DNA from: Pseudonocardia abyssalis
GTDB taxonomy: Bacteria > Actinomycetota > Actinomycetes > Mycobacteriales > Pseudonocardiaceae
Direction: 5' to 3'
Length of the DNA stretch: 64,000 nucleotides
NCBI RefSeq assembly: GCF_019263705.2
Contig: NZ_JADQDK010000001.1
Span: forward strand, 620,001 to 684,000
Of this stretch, positions 1 through 8,224 are shown in pieces. A program made the position numbers and the translations under genes. Under the pieces are notes generated by a model. The model saw only the letters and a list, made by a program, of their open reading frames with translations. It ran no database searches and was not told where the DNA came from. Numbering within the stretch: the stretch's first letter is position 1; each line of letters opens with the position of its first letter.

Positions 1-207
1 CTCCTGGTCCTCGTCCAAGCCGGGGTCGGCATCGGCCTGTTACTGCGTACCGAGCCGATCGCCGCGACGTTCTACCGGGGGTTGGGCCTGCCGTGGGTAC
101 CCGACCTGCTGGACCAGCAACGCGTCGCCGGCGTCGTGTGGTTGGTGGGACAGGTAGCGCTCGTCCCGATCATCGCGGTAGGGGTGGCACGGGCGCGAGC
201 ACGGTGA
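1..207 (+). CDS. CtaG-family copper/cytochrome oxidase assembly protein, C-terminal end only
   Basis: Only the last 68 codons are in the window; the gene starts upstream. The fragment reads as one membrane helix, then a loop with YRGLGLPWVPDLLDQQ, then a final helix and a short basic tail. The loop closely matches the C-terminus of the CopD-CtaG fusion at 39616-41424 (YRMLGLPWSVDLVADQQ), which identifies the family. CtaG-type proteins are membrane proteins linked to copper delivery to haem-copper oxidases. Whether this one also carries a CopD half cannot be seen. It faces the minus-strand DUF3105/lnt pair, so the two units converge here. Confidence 0.7.
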   Translation, partial: LLVLVQAGVGIGLLLRTEPIAATFYRGLGLPWVPDLLDQQRVAGVVWLVGQVALVPIIAVGVARARAR

Positions 208-232
208 TTCCGGGGTGCGCGGCCGAGGGAAG

Positions 233-865
233 TCAGGTGCCCGGGGCGCAGCCGGCGTCCGGCAGGGGAGTCGTGTTCGGGTTGTCGCTCAGCGCCCGGA
301 TGAACAGTTCGAATCGCGGGTCGTCGGGGGTGTCGAGGGCGAGCCGGTGTCCCCACGCCTGCAGGGAGATCGGGCTGTCGAGACCGGGATAGGGCGACAT
401 GAACAGGAAGTCGGCGTCGGTGACCCGCGTGACGGTGAGGGCCTGCACCGTGTTCGGAGCGGTGCGGGCGGGGTCGTAGGTGATCCAGACCGCGCCCCGT
501 TCCAGGGCGTGCACGGCGTCGGTGTCGGGGATCGGATCGGGGTAGGCGACGCCGTCGCACGCCGTGTACCCCGGGTTGTGCGGGCCGCCGACGGGGGGGA
601 CGGCCCTGCGGTCGGCGGGGGAGCCGGTCGCGGCAGCTTCATGGTCGTGGTCCGCGATCGGTGTGACGACGATCCCAGGGATCCTCGTCGAGGGATCGGG
701 CTGCTCCGCCGAGGGGGCGAAGGAGGCGAGCTCCCGCTCGGCATCGGACGGGATCAGGACGCTCACCGCGACCACCCCGAACGATGCGGCGGCCAACAGC
801 AGGACCAGCGGTCCGCCGATCCGCGACCACCGGCCGACCGGCCGGTCCTCCGGCTGCTCGCTCAT
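233..865 (-). CDS. DUF3105 membrane-anchored extracytoplasmic protein
   Basis: This 210-residue protein has a short cytoplasmic N-terminus, one membrane helix at about residues 17-37 and an extracytoplasmic DUF3105 domain. Family signatures are PPVGGPHNPGY, VHALERGAVWITYDP and SPYPGLDSPISLQAWGH. The intact paralogue at 25977-26774 has SMEHGAVWI, so the second conserved His is Arg here. The function of DUF3105 is not established; conserved His residues hint at metal binding, which is inference. The start overlaps the stop of the upstream Lnt homologue by 4 bases, so the two are probably cotranscribed from the promoter with the dyad at 2437-2452. Two further decayed DUF3105 copies lie in this window. 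Confidence 0.8.
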   Translation of the reverse strand: MSEQPEDRPVGRWSRIGGPLVLLLAAASFGVVAVSVLIPSDAERELASFAPSAEQPDPSTRIPGIVVTPIADHDHEAAATGSPADRRAVPPVGGPHNPGYTACDGVAYPDPIPDTDAVHALERGAVWITYDPARTAPNTVQALTVTRVTDADFLFMSPYPGLDSPISLQAWGHRLALDTPDDPRFELFIRALSDNPNTTPLPDAGCAPGT

Positions 866-2436
866 CGGGCGGCCCGCCTGCGCACCAGTATCGGGAGCAG
901 CAGGGCGAGTGCGGCGAGCACCAGCATGGGGCCGTCCCCGGTGCGGGCGTAGGGCGTCAGACCGGTGCGCAGCGGCACCGTCTCGCGCAGCAGGGCCGGG
1001 CCGCCGAGCTCACTCTGAGCAAGAACCCGCCCGTCGGGAGCGACCACCACGGAGTAGCCGGTGGGCGCCGACTGCAGAACCGTGCGGCCGTACTCCAGGG
1101 CCCGCATCCGGGCGCCGGCCACCTCGATCGCCGGCACGTCCTCGGTGACGTAGGACGCCGCGTTGGTAGGCACGAGGACGATCCTGCCGCCTGCCGTGAC
1201 GGCCTCGCGCACGCGATCGGCGAAGAGCACCTCGTAAGAGATGACGACGCCGAGCGGCCCGGCCGGCGACTCCAGCACGGCGGTGCCCTCGCCGGCGATG
1301 GCGTCGCGGGGCACGAGCGCGGTGAGGTCGGTGACGCGGCTGAGCAGTTCGCGCCCGGGGATGTACTCGCCGAAAGGGACGCGGTGTTCCTTCTCGTAGC
1401 GGCCGAGGATCGTGCCGTCGGGGCCCCAGAGCACCGCCGCGTTGCGGAACCCGGTGCCCTGGTTCTCCACGACCCCGACGACGACCGGCGCGTCGAGGCG
1501 CCGGGCGAGCTCGGCGGTGCGCGCGTCGGCCGCCGAGCCGGCGATCGACCCGTCGACGCTGATCACGGTCTCCGGGAACAGGACCAGGTCGGGGGAGCCG
1601 GTGATCTGCTCGGCCACGGCGAACTGCCGGTCGGTGGTGTCCTGCGGGTCGGTGAACACCGCGCGGAGACCGCGCGGCCCGCCGCCCTGCACGACCGCGA
1701 CGTCCAGGCTGCCGGCGTCGGCGGTGGCCACGGCCGCGCCCACGGCGACGGGGACACCCGCCACGGCCACCGCTACACCCACTGCGATCAGCCGAGCCCG
1801 GCCGCTCGTGAGAACCAGCGCGGCCAGGCCGACGCCCGTGGTGGCGGCCACGGCCGTGACCAGCAGCGAACCGCCCAGCGGCGCAGCGAACACGAACGGG
1901 CCGTCGAGCTGCGCGTGCACGAGTGCGGGGAGCGGGAAGCCGCTGAACGGGAACCGGGTCTGCGTCGCGTCGAGCAGCACCAGCCCGGCCGGCAGCGCCC
2001 ACCAGCCTCCCGCCCAACGACCGCTGCGGGCGGTGGGCACGAGACCGACCGCAACGGCGAGCATGACGGCCTCCAACGCTGCGATCGCGACGTACCCGGC
2101 TGCGGCGAAGCCGGTGAGCCAGCCCAGCGTGGTGCCGTACAACACGGCGCCCGCCAGACCGCCGAGCCAGAGCCGGGCGCGGAGCCCGCGCCCGTGCAGG
2201 GCGACGGTCAGTGCGGCCACCCCGAGCGGGAGCAGCGGCCACCATCCTCGGGGTTGTGCCCCGAGCGCCCAGGTCGCACCCGCGCCGGCGGCCAGCAGGA
2301 TCGCGAACCGCAGGCGGGTCGCCGGACCGGCGGCGCCCGGCCGGTCGACGCGAACGGGCGCGGCTCCCGGTGCCGGCGGCAGATCCGTATGGATGGCGTG
2401 TCCCTTCAGTCCGGCTCGGCCGGTTGTTCGGCACAT
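862..2436 (-). CDS. lnt: apolipoprotein N-acyltransferase homologue with catalytic Cys replaced by Ser
   Basis: This 524-residue protein has about seven N-terminal membrane helices followed by a nitrilase-fold domain, as in Lnt, which N-acylates lipoproteins. The nitrilase Glu is in LVLFPETVIS and the Lys in GRYEKEHRVPFGEY. The position of the third catalytic residue reads VVISYEVLF (Ser400, codon at 1237-1239), where active Lnt enzymes have ICYE. Acyltransferase activity is therefore doubtful; a loss-of-function or altered role is possible. The first ATG (2436) directly abuts the operator-like dyad at 2437-2452, which suggests a leaderless start; no good ribosome site is visible. Its stop overlaps the DUF3105 start by 4 bases. 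Signal peptidase II is nearby at 3898. Confidence 0.8.
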   Translation of the reverse strand: MCRTTGRAGLKGHAIHTDLPPAPGAAPVRVDRPGAAGPATRLRFAILLAAGAGATWALGAQPRGWWPLLPLGVAALTVALHGRGLRARLWLGGLAGAVLYGTTLGWLTGFAAAGYVAIAALEAVMLAVAVGLVPTARSGRWAGGWWALPAGLVLLDATQTRFPFSGFPLPALVHAQLDGPFVFAAPLGGSLLVTAVAATTGVGLAALVLTSGRARLIAVGVAVAVAGVPVAVGAAVATADAGSLDVAVVQGGGPRGLRAVFTDPQDTTDRQFAVAEQITGSPDLVLFPETVISVDGSIAGSAADARTAELARRLDAPVVVGVVENQGTGFRNAAVLWGPDGTILGRYEKEHRVPFGEYIPGRELLSRVTDLTALVPRDAIAGEGTAVLESPAGPLGVVISYEVLFADRVREAVTAGGRIVLVPTNAASYVTEDVPAIEVAGARMRALEYGRTVLQSAPTGYSVVVAPDGRVLAQSELGGPALLRETVPLRTGLTPYARTGDGPMLVLAALALLLPILVRRRAAR

Positions 2437-2452
2437 CTACTATCTCGTGTAG
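2437..2452. promoter_or_regulatory. candidate operator, CTAC-N8-GTAG dyad
   Basis: The 16-base dyad ctactatctcgtgtag sits immediately before the start of the minus-strand Lnt homologue. The same pattern recurs at 17424, 21100, 23126 and 38819, with a tighter form at 44726. BlaI/MecI/CopY repressors are known to bind TACA/TGTA-type half sites, and such a repressor is encoded at 14925-15308. The assignment to that repressor is inference. Confidence 0.5.
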
Positions 2453-2489
2453 AAGTTCGGGTCGACCACCTGGGGTGCGTCCGTCGCGG

Positions 2490-3779
2490 TCAGGCCCCGG
2501 TGACGGTCTGCCAGACCAGGAAGCCGTTGAGGCCGATGATGACGACCGCGGCCAGGCCGGCGACCGCGGTGGTGAGGCGGTGGTTGACCAGTTCGGCCAT
2601 GATGTCGCGGCGTCGCGTGAGCAGGATCAGCGGAACGAGTGCGAACGGGATGCCGAAGGACAGCACCACCTGCGAGAGCACCAGTGCCCGCGTCGGGTCG
2701 ACGCCGATGCCGAGCACGACGAGCGCGGGGGCCAGGGTCAGTGCGCGGCGCAGCAGCAGCGGGATCTGCCGTCGGATGAAGCCCTGCATGACGATCTGCC
2801 CGGCGTAGGTGCCCACCCCGGATGACGCGAAGCCGGACGCGAGCAGCGCGATCGCGAATGCGAACGCGGCCGGCTGGTCGAGGACCTGCGCGAGCCCGTC
2901 GTGCACCCCGTCGAGGGTGTCGGTGTCGGGTACGTCGGTACCGAAGAACAGTGTGGCGGCGATGATCAACATCGCGGCGTTGACCAGTCCGGCCAGCCCC
3001 ATCCCGACCGCGACGTCGGTCTGTTGGCGACGCAGTAGGAAGCGGCGATCTGCCGCTGTGTCGGCCCGGATCCGGGTCTGGGTGAGGGCGGAGTGCAGGT
3101 AGACCACGTGCGGCATCACGGTGGCCCCGATGATGCCGGTGGCCAGCAGCACGCTGTCGGTGCCGTCGAACCGCGGGACGAGCCCCGCCACGGCGTCGGC
3201 CCCGACGATGTCGATGCGCACCACCGTGCTGAGGAAGCCGAGCAGGATCACGGCGAACAGGCCTACGATGGCCCGCTCGAACGGCCGGAAGCCGCGGGAC
3301 TGCAGTGCCAGCAGGGCGAAGGCGACGATCCCCGTGATCACCCCGCCCGTGAACAACGGGATGCCGAACAGCAGGTTGAGGGCGATCGCGCCGCCGATGA
3401 CCTCGGCGAGGTCGGTGGCGATTGCCACGATCTCGGCCTGCACCCACATCCCGCGGGAGACCGGGCGGGGGAACCGGTCGCGGCACAGCTCGGGGAGGTT
3501 GCGGCCCGTGGCCAATCCGAGTTTCGCCGACAGCGACTGGATCAGCATCGCCAGCAGGTTCGCCCCGACGATCACCCAGAGCAGCAGGTAGCCGAACTGC
3601 GCGCCCGCAGAGAAGTTCGTGGCGAAGTTCCCCGGATCCACGTAGGCGATGGCCGCAACGATGGCGGGCCCGAAGAACATCAGCCGCCCGCGCAGCGGAC
3701 CGCGAGCACGGATCTCGGCGACCGTCGATGCGTCCGTACCGAGACTGTGAGTGCCAGGCGACGCGTCGGTAGTGGTCAT
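2490..3779 (-). CDS. mntH: NRAMP-family divalent metal transporter (MntH-like)
   Basis: This 429-residue protein has about 11 membrane helices. The metal-site motif DPGN is in helix 1 (AIAYVDPGNFATN) and the helix-6 motif is TVMPHVVYLHSAL; together they define proton-coupled Mn2+/Fe2+ importers of the NRAMP family. The length matches the family. It is transcribed as a single gene: the next minus-strand gene starts 54 bases downstream, beyond its own operator-like dyad, and lspA diverges upstream. An A/T-rich stretch just upstream of the start (around 3780-3795) could be a promoter -10 region. No clear DtxR/MntR box is visible there. Mn2+ versus Fe2+ preference cannot be told from sequence. 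Confidence 0.9.
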   Translation of the reverse strand: MTTTDASPGTHSLGTDASTVAEIRARGPLRGRLMFFGPAIVAAIAYVDPGNFATNFSAGAQFGYLLLWVIVGANLLAMLIQSLSAKLGLATGRNLPELCRDRFPRPVSRGMWVQAEIVAIATDLAEVIGGAIALNLLFGIPLFTGGVITGIVAFALLALQSRGFRPFERAIVGLFAVILLGFLSTVVRIDIVGADAVAGLVPRFDGTDSVLLATGIIGATVMPHVVYLHSALTQTRIRADTAADRRFLLRRQQTDVAVGMGLAGLVNAAMLIIAATLFFGTDVPDTDTLDGVHDGLAQVLDQPAAFAFAIALLASGFASSGVGTYAGQIVMQGFIRRQIPLLLRRALTLAPALVVLGIGVDPTRALVLSQVVLSFGIPFALVPLILLTRRRDIMAELVNHRLTTAVAGLAAVVIIGLNGFLVWQTVTGA

Positions 3780-3897
3780 TACCGAAGATGATAGACGACC
3801 CTAACGGCAGTTTGAGGCGGCGAGTCCGGTCGAAGCGGCGGCGGTAAAGGTCAGGCCGGTCGATGCCGCCGCGGGTGCTGCGTGCAATGTCCGTATC

Positions 3898-4449
3898 GTG
3901 GGGGTCGTGGCTCTTGACGCGGTCGGCGGTGCAGAGCGATCCGCCGAATCCGCTCGGGCCGGCCGACGTCGGCGACGGTGGCTGCTGGTCGTCGTCGTAC
4001 TGGTCGTGGTGGTGATCGTCGACCAGGTCACGAAGGAGGCCGCGTTGCGCCTGCTCGTCGAACCGTGGCCCCTCTGGCCCGGTGTCGAGCTGGCCCTGTC
4101 GTTCAACACCGGCGCGGCGTTCAGCATGGGGACCTCGCTGACCCCGTTCATCACCGCCTTCGCCGGTGTCGTCGTCGTCGCGATCGCCTGGTTCGCCGGT
4201 CGGGCCGCCTCCGTCGGATGGGCGCTGGTGCTGGGCCTGGTCGGTGGAGGAGCAGCCGGCAACCTCGTCGATCGGCTGGCCCGCCCGCCGGGACCGGGCC
4301 GGGGTGCGGTCGTCGACTTCGTGGACGTCGCCTGGTTCGCCGCGTTCAACCTCGCCGATGCGGCATTGACGATCGGTGTGGCCGTGGCGTTCGTGCTGTC
4401 CTGGCGGGGACAGCCAGTTCTGATCACGTCGGGCGGCGCGGCGCGGTGA
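3898..4449 (+). CDS. lspA: signal peptidase II (prolipoprotein signal peptidase)
   Basis: This 183-residue protein has four membrane helices. Family blocks are NTGAAFSM, GNLVDRLARP with VVDFVDV, and FNLADAALTIG. The Asp in NLVDRL and the Asp in NLADAA are the catalytic aspartyl pair. The enzyme cleaves the signal peptide of diacylglyceryl-modified prolipoproteins in the membrane. GTG at 3898 is taken as start; GTG at 3907 is an alternative. It is divergent from mntH. Several lipoproteins are encoded in the window (5504, 16754, 19832), and an Lnt homologue is close by, so this may be an accessory lipoprotein-processing set. No Lgt was seen. Confidence 0.9.
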   Translation: MGVVALDAVGGAERSAESARAGRRRRRWLLVVVVLVVVVIVDQVTKEAALRLLVEPWPLWPGVELALSFNTGAAFSMGTSLTPFITAFAGVVVVAIAWFAGRAASVGWALVLGLVGGGAAGNLVDRLARPPGPGRGAVVDFVDVAWFAAFNLADAALTIGVAVAFVLSWRGQPVLITSGGAAR

Positions 4450-5079
4450 CCCACGGTCGACCGGGAGTCGGCACCAGGGCGAGACGGCCGGTCGTTGGGC
4501 TATACGGGGTGAGCCCGGGGCGAGCGGTCGGGCAGAACAGCGCTGTCCCTGGCGGCGGCGGCCGCTGTGGCGTGGGGACCCCCTGAGTCCGGTCGACCAC
4601 CGTATCGGTCCCGGGGTCGGGCAGCTGACGTGTTCGTCGGGGGCAGGCAGTGACGGTTGCCCAGGGCCTCGTGGCCGCGGTCATCTTCACCGAGCAGCTC
4701 ATCGCCACCGCCTCCGGCGTCGTCCAGGTGTCCCTGCTCGCTGAGCAGCCCGCGACGCCATGTCGGCCGGATCGCCATTTCTCCGCCGAGCCCGAGGGGC
4801 GACTGCGCGGTCGGCAGCGTCGGGGCGAGGGTCGACGCGGGCGCGGCGGGGTCCCCGGGGCTCCTCGGACGTGCTCTCGGCCGTCCCCACGGGTCACGTG
4901 CCGTTCGTCGTGCCCTCGTCCCGCCGGATGACGCGCTGAGACCCACCCGGGTCGTCCGGCGCAGCGCGGTGGTCCGGACGGTGGTGTGCGGGCCCACTGG
5001 GCGCGCCCGAGTCGCCGGAGGGCGGCGTGCGTTCTCAGGAAAGCAACCGATCGCACCGACCTGTTCCTAGTGTGCGGGC
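4450..5079. other. gap with no gene that can be assigned
   Basis: About 630 bases follow lspA without a recognisable gene. A plus-strand open frame at 4650-4931 has G/C third positions over roughly its first 50 codons and could be a remnant, but it resembles no family I know and turns into Arg/Gly-rich low-complexity sequence. No clear promoter, terminator or RNA structure was found. Confidence 0.4.
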
Positions 5080-5503
5080 ATGGACGATGCCGAGTTGCCG
5101 CTCTCGGCCCGGGTCAGGTGCTCCTGGCTGGCGCTGGCGGCGGCGTGGACGTCGTCGCGGTCATCAGCGGTGATCCCGACGAGCTTCCGCGCTGGCCGAC
5201 CTCGGAATCTCCCCATGTCGTCGGCCGTCGACGTGGCAAACGTCGTCGCGAACACCGACCCGGCTGCGGTCGTCGAACTCGTGCGGCTGGGCCGGTGCCC
5301 GGACACCGCTCGCGCCGCCGCAGGTGGGTGGCGGTGGCCCGTGACCCTCGCGGTGCCGCTCGCCGCAGCCGGGCTGCTCCACCCGGCCGTCGCGGTGGGA
5401 GCGGTCCTGATCGGCGCGGCCGGTGTCGCCGCGATCGGCCACGGCCTGCGGGCCCGTCTCCCGAATGGACCCACCCTCACCGAGCGGATCACGGAGAACC
5501 GCC
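5080..5503 (+). CDS. possible hypothetical membrane protein, frame not closed before next gene
   Basis: The frame starting with ATG 5080 (alternative ATG 5215) shows strong G/C third-position bias. It encodes a hydrophobic stretch, about WPVTLAVPLAAAGLL onward, ending RLPNGPTLTERITENR. No stop falls before the lipoprotein start at 5504; the frame stays open to 6063 only as a shadow of that gene. An out-of-frame TGA overlaps the next ATG (ATGA), so a frameshift near the end of this gene is plausible. The family was not recognised, and the end coordinate given is where coding character stops. Confidence 0.3.
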
Positions 5504-6052
5504 ATGAACCGACAACACCTCCGCCCGATCTGGACCGCCCGGCTGAGCCTGGTCGTCGTGGTGGCCGCTGCGGCGTCCGGGTGCGCGGCGGAGGCGGCCG
5601 CCCCGCCGTCGGCCATCCCGGCGCAGACCGCCCCGGACCCTTCCTCCGGAGAGCAGACGGACGGTCACACCGCGGCGGACGAACCCGTGCTGTACGCCGT
5701 GCAGAGTGGCCCGCTCGGTGTCGTCGTGACCGGCGGGGACGGACGGCTCCTCTACCGGTCGGAGGCCGACGACACGGCTCCACCCAGTTCGCGCTGCACC
5801 GACGCGTGCAGCAGGCTCTGGCAGCCGTTCACCGTCGCGTCCGGCCAGCAGCCCGTGCTGCTCGGCGTCGATCCGGCCTTGGTGGGCACCCTCATCCGGT
5901 CCGACGGCACGACGCAGGTGACGCTGGCGGGATGGCCCCTGTACCGGGATCCGGCCGACCCAGGTGGCTTGACCGACAGCGGCCGGCACGGCGAGAACGA
6001 CCAGTGGTTCGTCGTCACCCCGACCGGAGACCGGGCCACGGCCCCGTCCTGA
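5504..6052 (+). CDS. secreted lipoprotein with Yx(FWY)xxD-type repeats
   Basis: The 182-residue product starts at ATG 5504, preceded by acggag. It has a signal peptide with lipobox AASGC, so the mature protein should be lipid-anchored on the outer face of the membrane. The body carries the hallmarks of the secreted lipoproteins known for a Yx(FWY)xxD motif: a repeat with LLYRSEADD, a Cys pair in SSRCTDACSRLWQPF, and TLAGWPLYRDPADPGG in the second repeat. The two Cys could form a disulfide, which fits the DsbA/VKOR pair encoded nearby. The biochemical role of the family is not firmly known. Longer upstream starts lack a signal peptide and are rejected. Confidence 0.8.
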   Translation: MNRQHLRPIWTARLSLVVVVAAAASGCAAEAAAPPSAIPAQTAPDPSSGEQTDGHTAADEPVLYAVQSGPLGVVVTGGDGRLLYRSEADDTAPPSSRCTDACSRLWQPFTVASGQQPVLLGVDPALVGTLIRSDGTTQVTLAGWPLYRDPADPGGLTDSGRHGENDQWFVVTPTGDRATAPS

Positions 6053-6315
6053 CCGGCACGTGAGCAGACGCATGCCGCGCTCTGTCGTCGTGGCCGACCT
6101 CACCGGCTCGTCCCGTCCGCGCCCGCGGGAGGTTCTCGCCCTCCTGGGTGTGCCGCTGGCCCGTCGGGCTCGTCCTCCTCGTCGTGCTGCCGGTGTGTCT
6201 GCCGGTTGCCGCCGGGCTGCGACTGGCCACCGTGTCGCCCGGTCGCGGCGACCCTCCACGGATCGGGTCGGCCAAGCTGCCCGCCACGCTCGCCATCGTT
6301 CCGGGTGGAGGTTCC

Positions 6316-6459
6316 TCAGCCCGGGTGTGATCGATCGGGACCGGTGCCGCGGCGGGTCAGGCACCGGAACCAGCTGCCGCCGTAGAGGGGGAGCGCGATC
6401 ACCAGCAGGACGAGCACGGGGATCCCGGCGAACACGCCGATCGCCTGGAGTGTGGTCAT
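6316..6459 (-). CDS. small single-helix membrane protein, 47 residues
   Basis: Start ATG 6459 follows a good ribosome site (aagga). The product begins MTTLQAIGVFAGIPVLVLL and has one membrane helix followed by a basic tail. The N-terminus resembles that of the 125-residue protein at 23980-24357 (MSTLEAVLVFGGIPLAIVG), so the two share an anchor segment. Function is unknown. It lies 118 bases downstream of the next minus-strand gene and may belong to the same transcript. Confidence 0.55.
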   Translation of the reverse strand: MTTLQAIGVFAGIPVLVLLVIALPLYGGSWFRCLTRRGTGPDRSHPG

Positions 6460-6577
6460 GAAGGGTCCTTCCGTGACGGGCACCCGCCCGGGAGCGGGCG
6501 GCCGTCCGTCGAGGTGAGGGATCGGGCGAGGGACCGCCGATCGGGGGTCAGCGCCGTGGACCAACACACCGAGCCGG

Positions 6578-6850
6578 TCACTCGGATCTTCGGTCCTGGT
6601 GCGGAACGTCGACGTTGCCGGATTCGTCATGCGCCTTCTCGGGCGCGTGGGCGTCGGCGTCCGGGCCGATGGAGGGGACACCGGCGATCAGTGCCCGGCG
6701 CTCGACGGCCCGTCGCCTGCGGTCGGGATCGGTCAGCTGCGCGACCAGCAGGCCGGTGACGAGCAGCGCCACCAGCCCGGCGACCACGAGCAGGGGCCAG
6801 ATCTCGCGGCGTCCGGTGATCGCGTAGCTGGCCAGCACGAAGGAGGTCAT
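6578..6850 (-). CDS. small membrane protein, 90 residues
   Basis: ATG 6850 overlaps the stop of the upstream VKOR gene by 4 bases, so translation is probably coupled. The protein has one or two membrane helices in its first 45 residues (TGRREIWPLLVVAGLVALLV is the core) and a charged cytoplasmic tail rich in Asp, His and Arg. I do not recognise the family. Its position suggests an accessory role in the DsbA-VKOR unit, which is inference. Confidence 0.6.
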   Translation of the reverse strand: MTSFVLASYAITGRREIWPLLVVAGLVALLVTGLLVAQLTDPDRRRRAVERRALIAGVPSIGPDADAHAPEKAHDESGNVDVPHQDRRSE

Positions 6851-7464
6851 GGCAGGAGTCCTGCCCAGTAGGGCCAGAAGCGCACCGCCACCAGCGTGGC
6901 GACCGCGACCAGCCAGGCGGCGAGCACGGCCCCGTGGTACTCGGCGAGCCGGGAACCGGCCGGTCCGCGGCCCAGGTTGTGCAGCGTCGTGTACCAGAAC
7001 ACGGTGATGGTCACGACCCACACAGCCATGCAGTACGGGCACAGCGCGCCGATCACGTAGAGGCTCTGCGCGATCAACCAGTGGACGAACAGGACACCGG
7101 CCGTCGCACCGACCTGCAGCCCCAGCCACATCCACCGGGGGAGGGCGGCGCCGCCGACCACCGCCGCACCGAAGGTGGCGACGACGGGGAAGGCGAGCAG
7201 GCCGATGAGGGGGTTGGGGAAGCCGAACACCTCGGACTGCGGTGAGGACATGATCGATCCGCAGGACAGGACCGGGTCGATGCTGCACGCCGGGACGAAC
7301 TCGGGGTCCTCGAGCAGGGCGATGCGGTCGAGGGTCAGCGCGAAGGCGGCCAGGGCGCCGACGCTGCCTCCGGCGAGGAGGATCCAGCCGGTCGCCCGGC
7401 CCAGGAACGTGCCGACCGCGGCCGGGGGCGCGGTGCCCCGGGTCCGTACGTCGAGTGGGGACAT
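6847..7464 (-). CDS. vitamin K epoxide reductase family protein (VKOR), DsbA partner
   Basis: This 205-residue membrane protein has about five helices. It has a loop with two Cys (PACSIDPVLSCGSIM) and the active-site CPYC within GALCPYCMAVWV. In actinobacteria, VKOR replaces DsbB: it reoxidises DsbA-like proteins and passes electrons to menaquinone. The DsbA-like gene lies immediately upstream, with 10 bases between them, and the downstream small protein overlaps by 4 bases. Together they form an oxidative disulfide-forming unit. It starts at ATG 7464 after a purine-rich aggaga. The family length is normal. Confidence 0.9.
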   Translation of the reverse strand: MSPLDVRTRGTAPPAAVGTFLGRATGWILLAGGSVGALAAFALTLDRIALLEDPEFVPACSIDPVLSCGSIMSSPQSEVFGFPNPLIGLLAFPVVATFGAAVVGGAALPRWMWLGLQVGATAGVLFVHWLIAQSLYVIGALCPYCMAVWVVTITVFWYTTLHNLGRGPAGSRLAEYHGAVLAAWLVAVATLVAVRFWPYWAGLLP

Positions 7465-7474
7465 GGACCTTCTC

Positions 7475-8146
7475 CTATCGGGCGAGGGCGAGGTCGAGCT
7501 GGGCCCGGAGGTCGTCGACCGACTCCGGCTCGAGCCGCGCGCCGTCGAGGAAGAACGTGGGAGTGCCCTGCACGCCGGCCAGCTCGCCGTCCGCCCGGTC
7601 CCGGAGCACGCGCTCCAGGGTGGCGGGATCGGACACGGCCTGGTCGTAGGCGACGAGGTCGAGACCCAGGTCGACGGCGAACTGCCGGAACAGGGCGGCC
7701 TGCGACTCCTGCTGCTCGCCCCACCGCGCCTGGGTCTCGAACATCGTGCGGTACATGTCCTCGAAGCGGCCCTGCCGGGCGGCCGCCTCGACCGCGACGG
7801 CGGAGTTCTCGGCGTTCGCATGGCTGGGGATGGGGAAGTAGCGGGCGACGAAGGTGACGCGGTCGCCGTACTCGGCGCGCAGCTGCTCGACGGCGGGGAA
7901 CGCGGCCCGGCAGGACTCGCACTCGAAGTCGAGGAACTCGACAAAGGTGGCCCGGCTCTCGGACGGGGTGGACAGGAGGTGGCTGTCGGCGCGGACGAGT
8001 ACCTCGTCGGGTATCAGCTGGGCGGCCGGTGGGCCGCCGGCGAAGCCGGGGACCGCGGTGTCGTTCCGAGTGAGGAGCAGGGCGCCGACGAGGACGGCGA
8101 GGACCACGAGGACGACGGTCAGGGTGGCCCGGAGGTTCTTGGTCAT
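7475..8146 (-). CDS. membrane-anchored DsbA-like thiol oxidoreductase
   Basis: This 223-residue protein has an N-terminal membrane anchor at about residues 7-25 and an extracytoplasmic thioredoxin fold of the DsbA/DSBA-like thioredoxin_4 type. The active site is CESC in EFLDFECESCRAAFP, and the cis-Pro segment is QGTPTFFLDG. It should introduce disulfides into exported proteins and be reoxidised by the adjacent VKOR. It is first in a three-gene minus-strand unit. Likely clients encoded nearby are Cys-containing secreted proteins at 5504 and 8673; that link is inference. Confidence 0.9.
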   Translation of the reverse strand: MTKNLRATLTVVLVVLAVLVGALLLTRNDTAVPGFAGGPPAAQLIPDEVLVRADSHLLSTPSESRATFVEFLDFECESCRAAFPAVEQLRAEYGDRVTFVARYFPIPSHANAENSAVAVEAAARQGRFEDMYRTMFETQARWGEQQESQAALFRQFAVDLGLDLVAYDQAVSDPATLERVLRDRADGELAGVQGTPTFFLDGARLEPESVDDLRAQLDLALAR

Positions 8147-8224
8147 GATCCCTCTCTGGGTGCGGGCTAACGCGTGCGATGGCGGAATGCGCCGTGGGGC
8201 GGGACGTGACGGAGCTCGGCGGCG

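Noticed and set aside
784..2808. Long plus-strand open frame opposite lnt and mntH
   Set aside because: Its product is Arg/Gly/His-rich without any fold signal, and it mirrors two real genes on the other strand; it is a GC-driven shadow.
6148..6330. 60-residue plus-strand hydrophobic frame
   Set aside because: It overlaps the small minus-strand gene at 6316, has no good ribosome site and matches no family.
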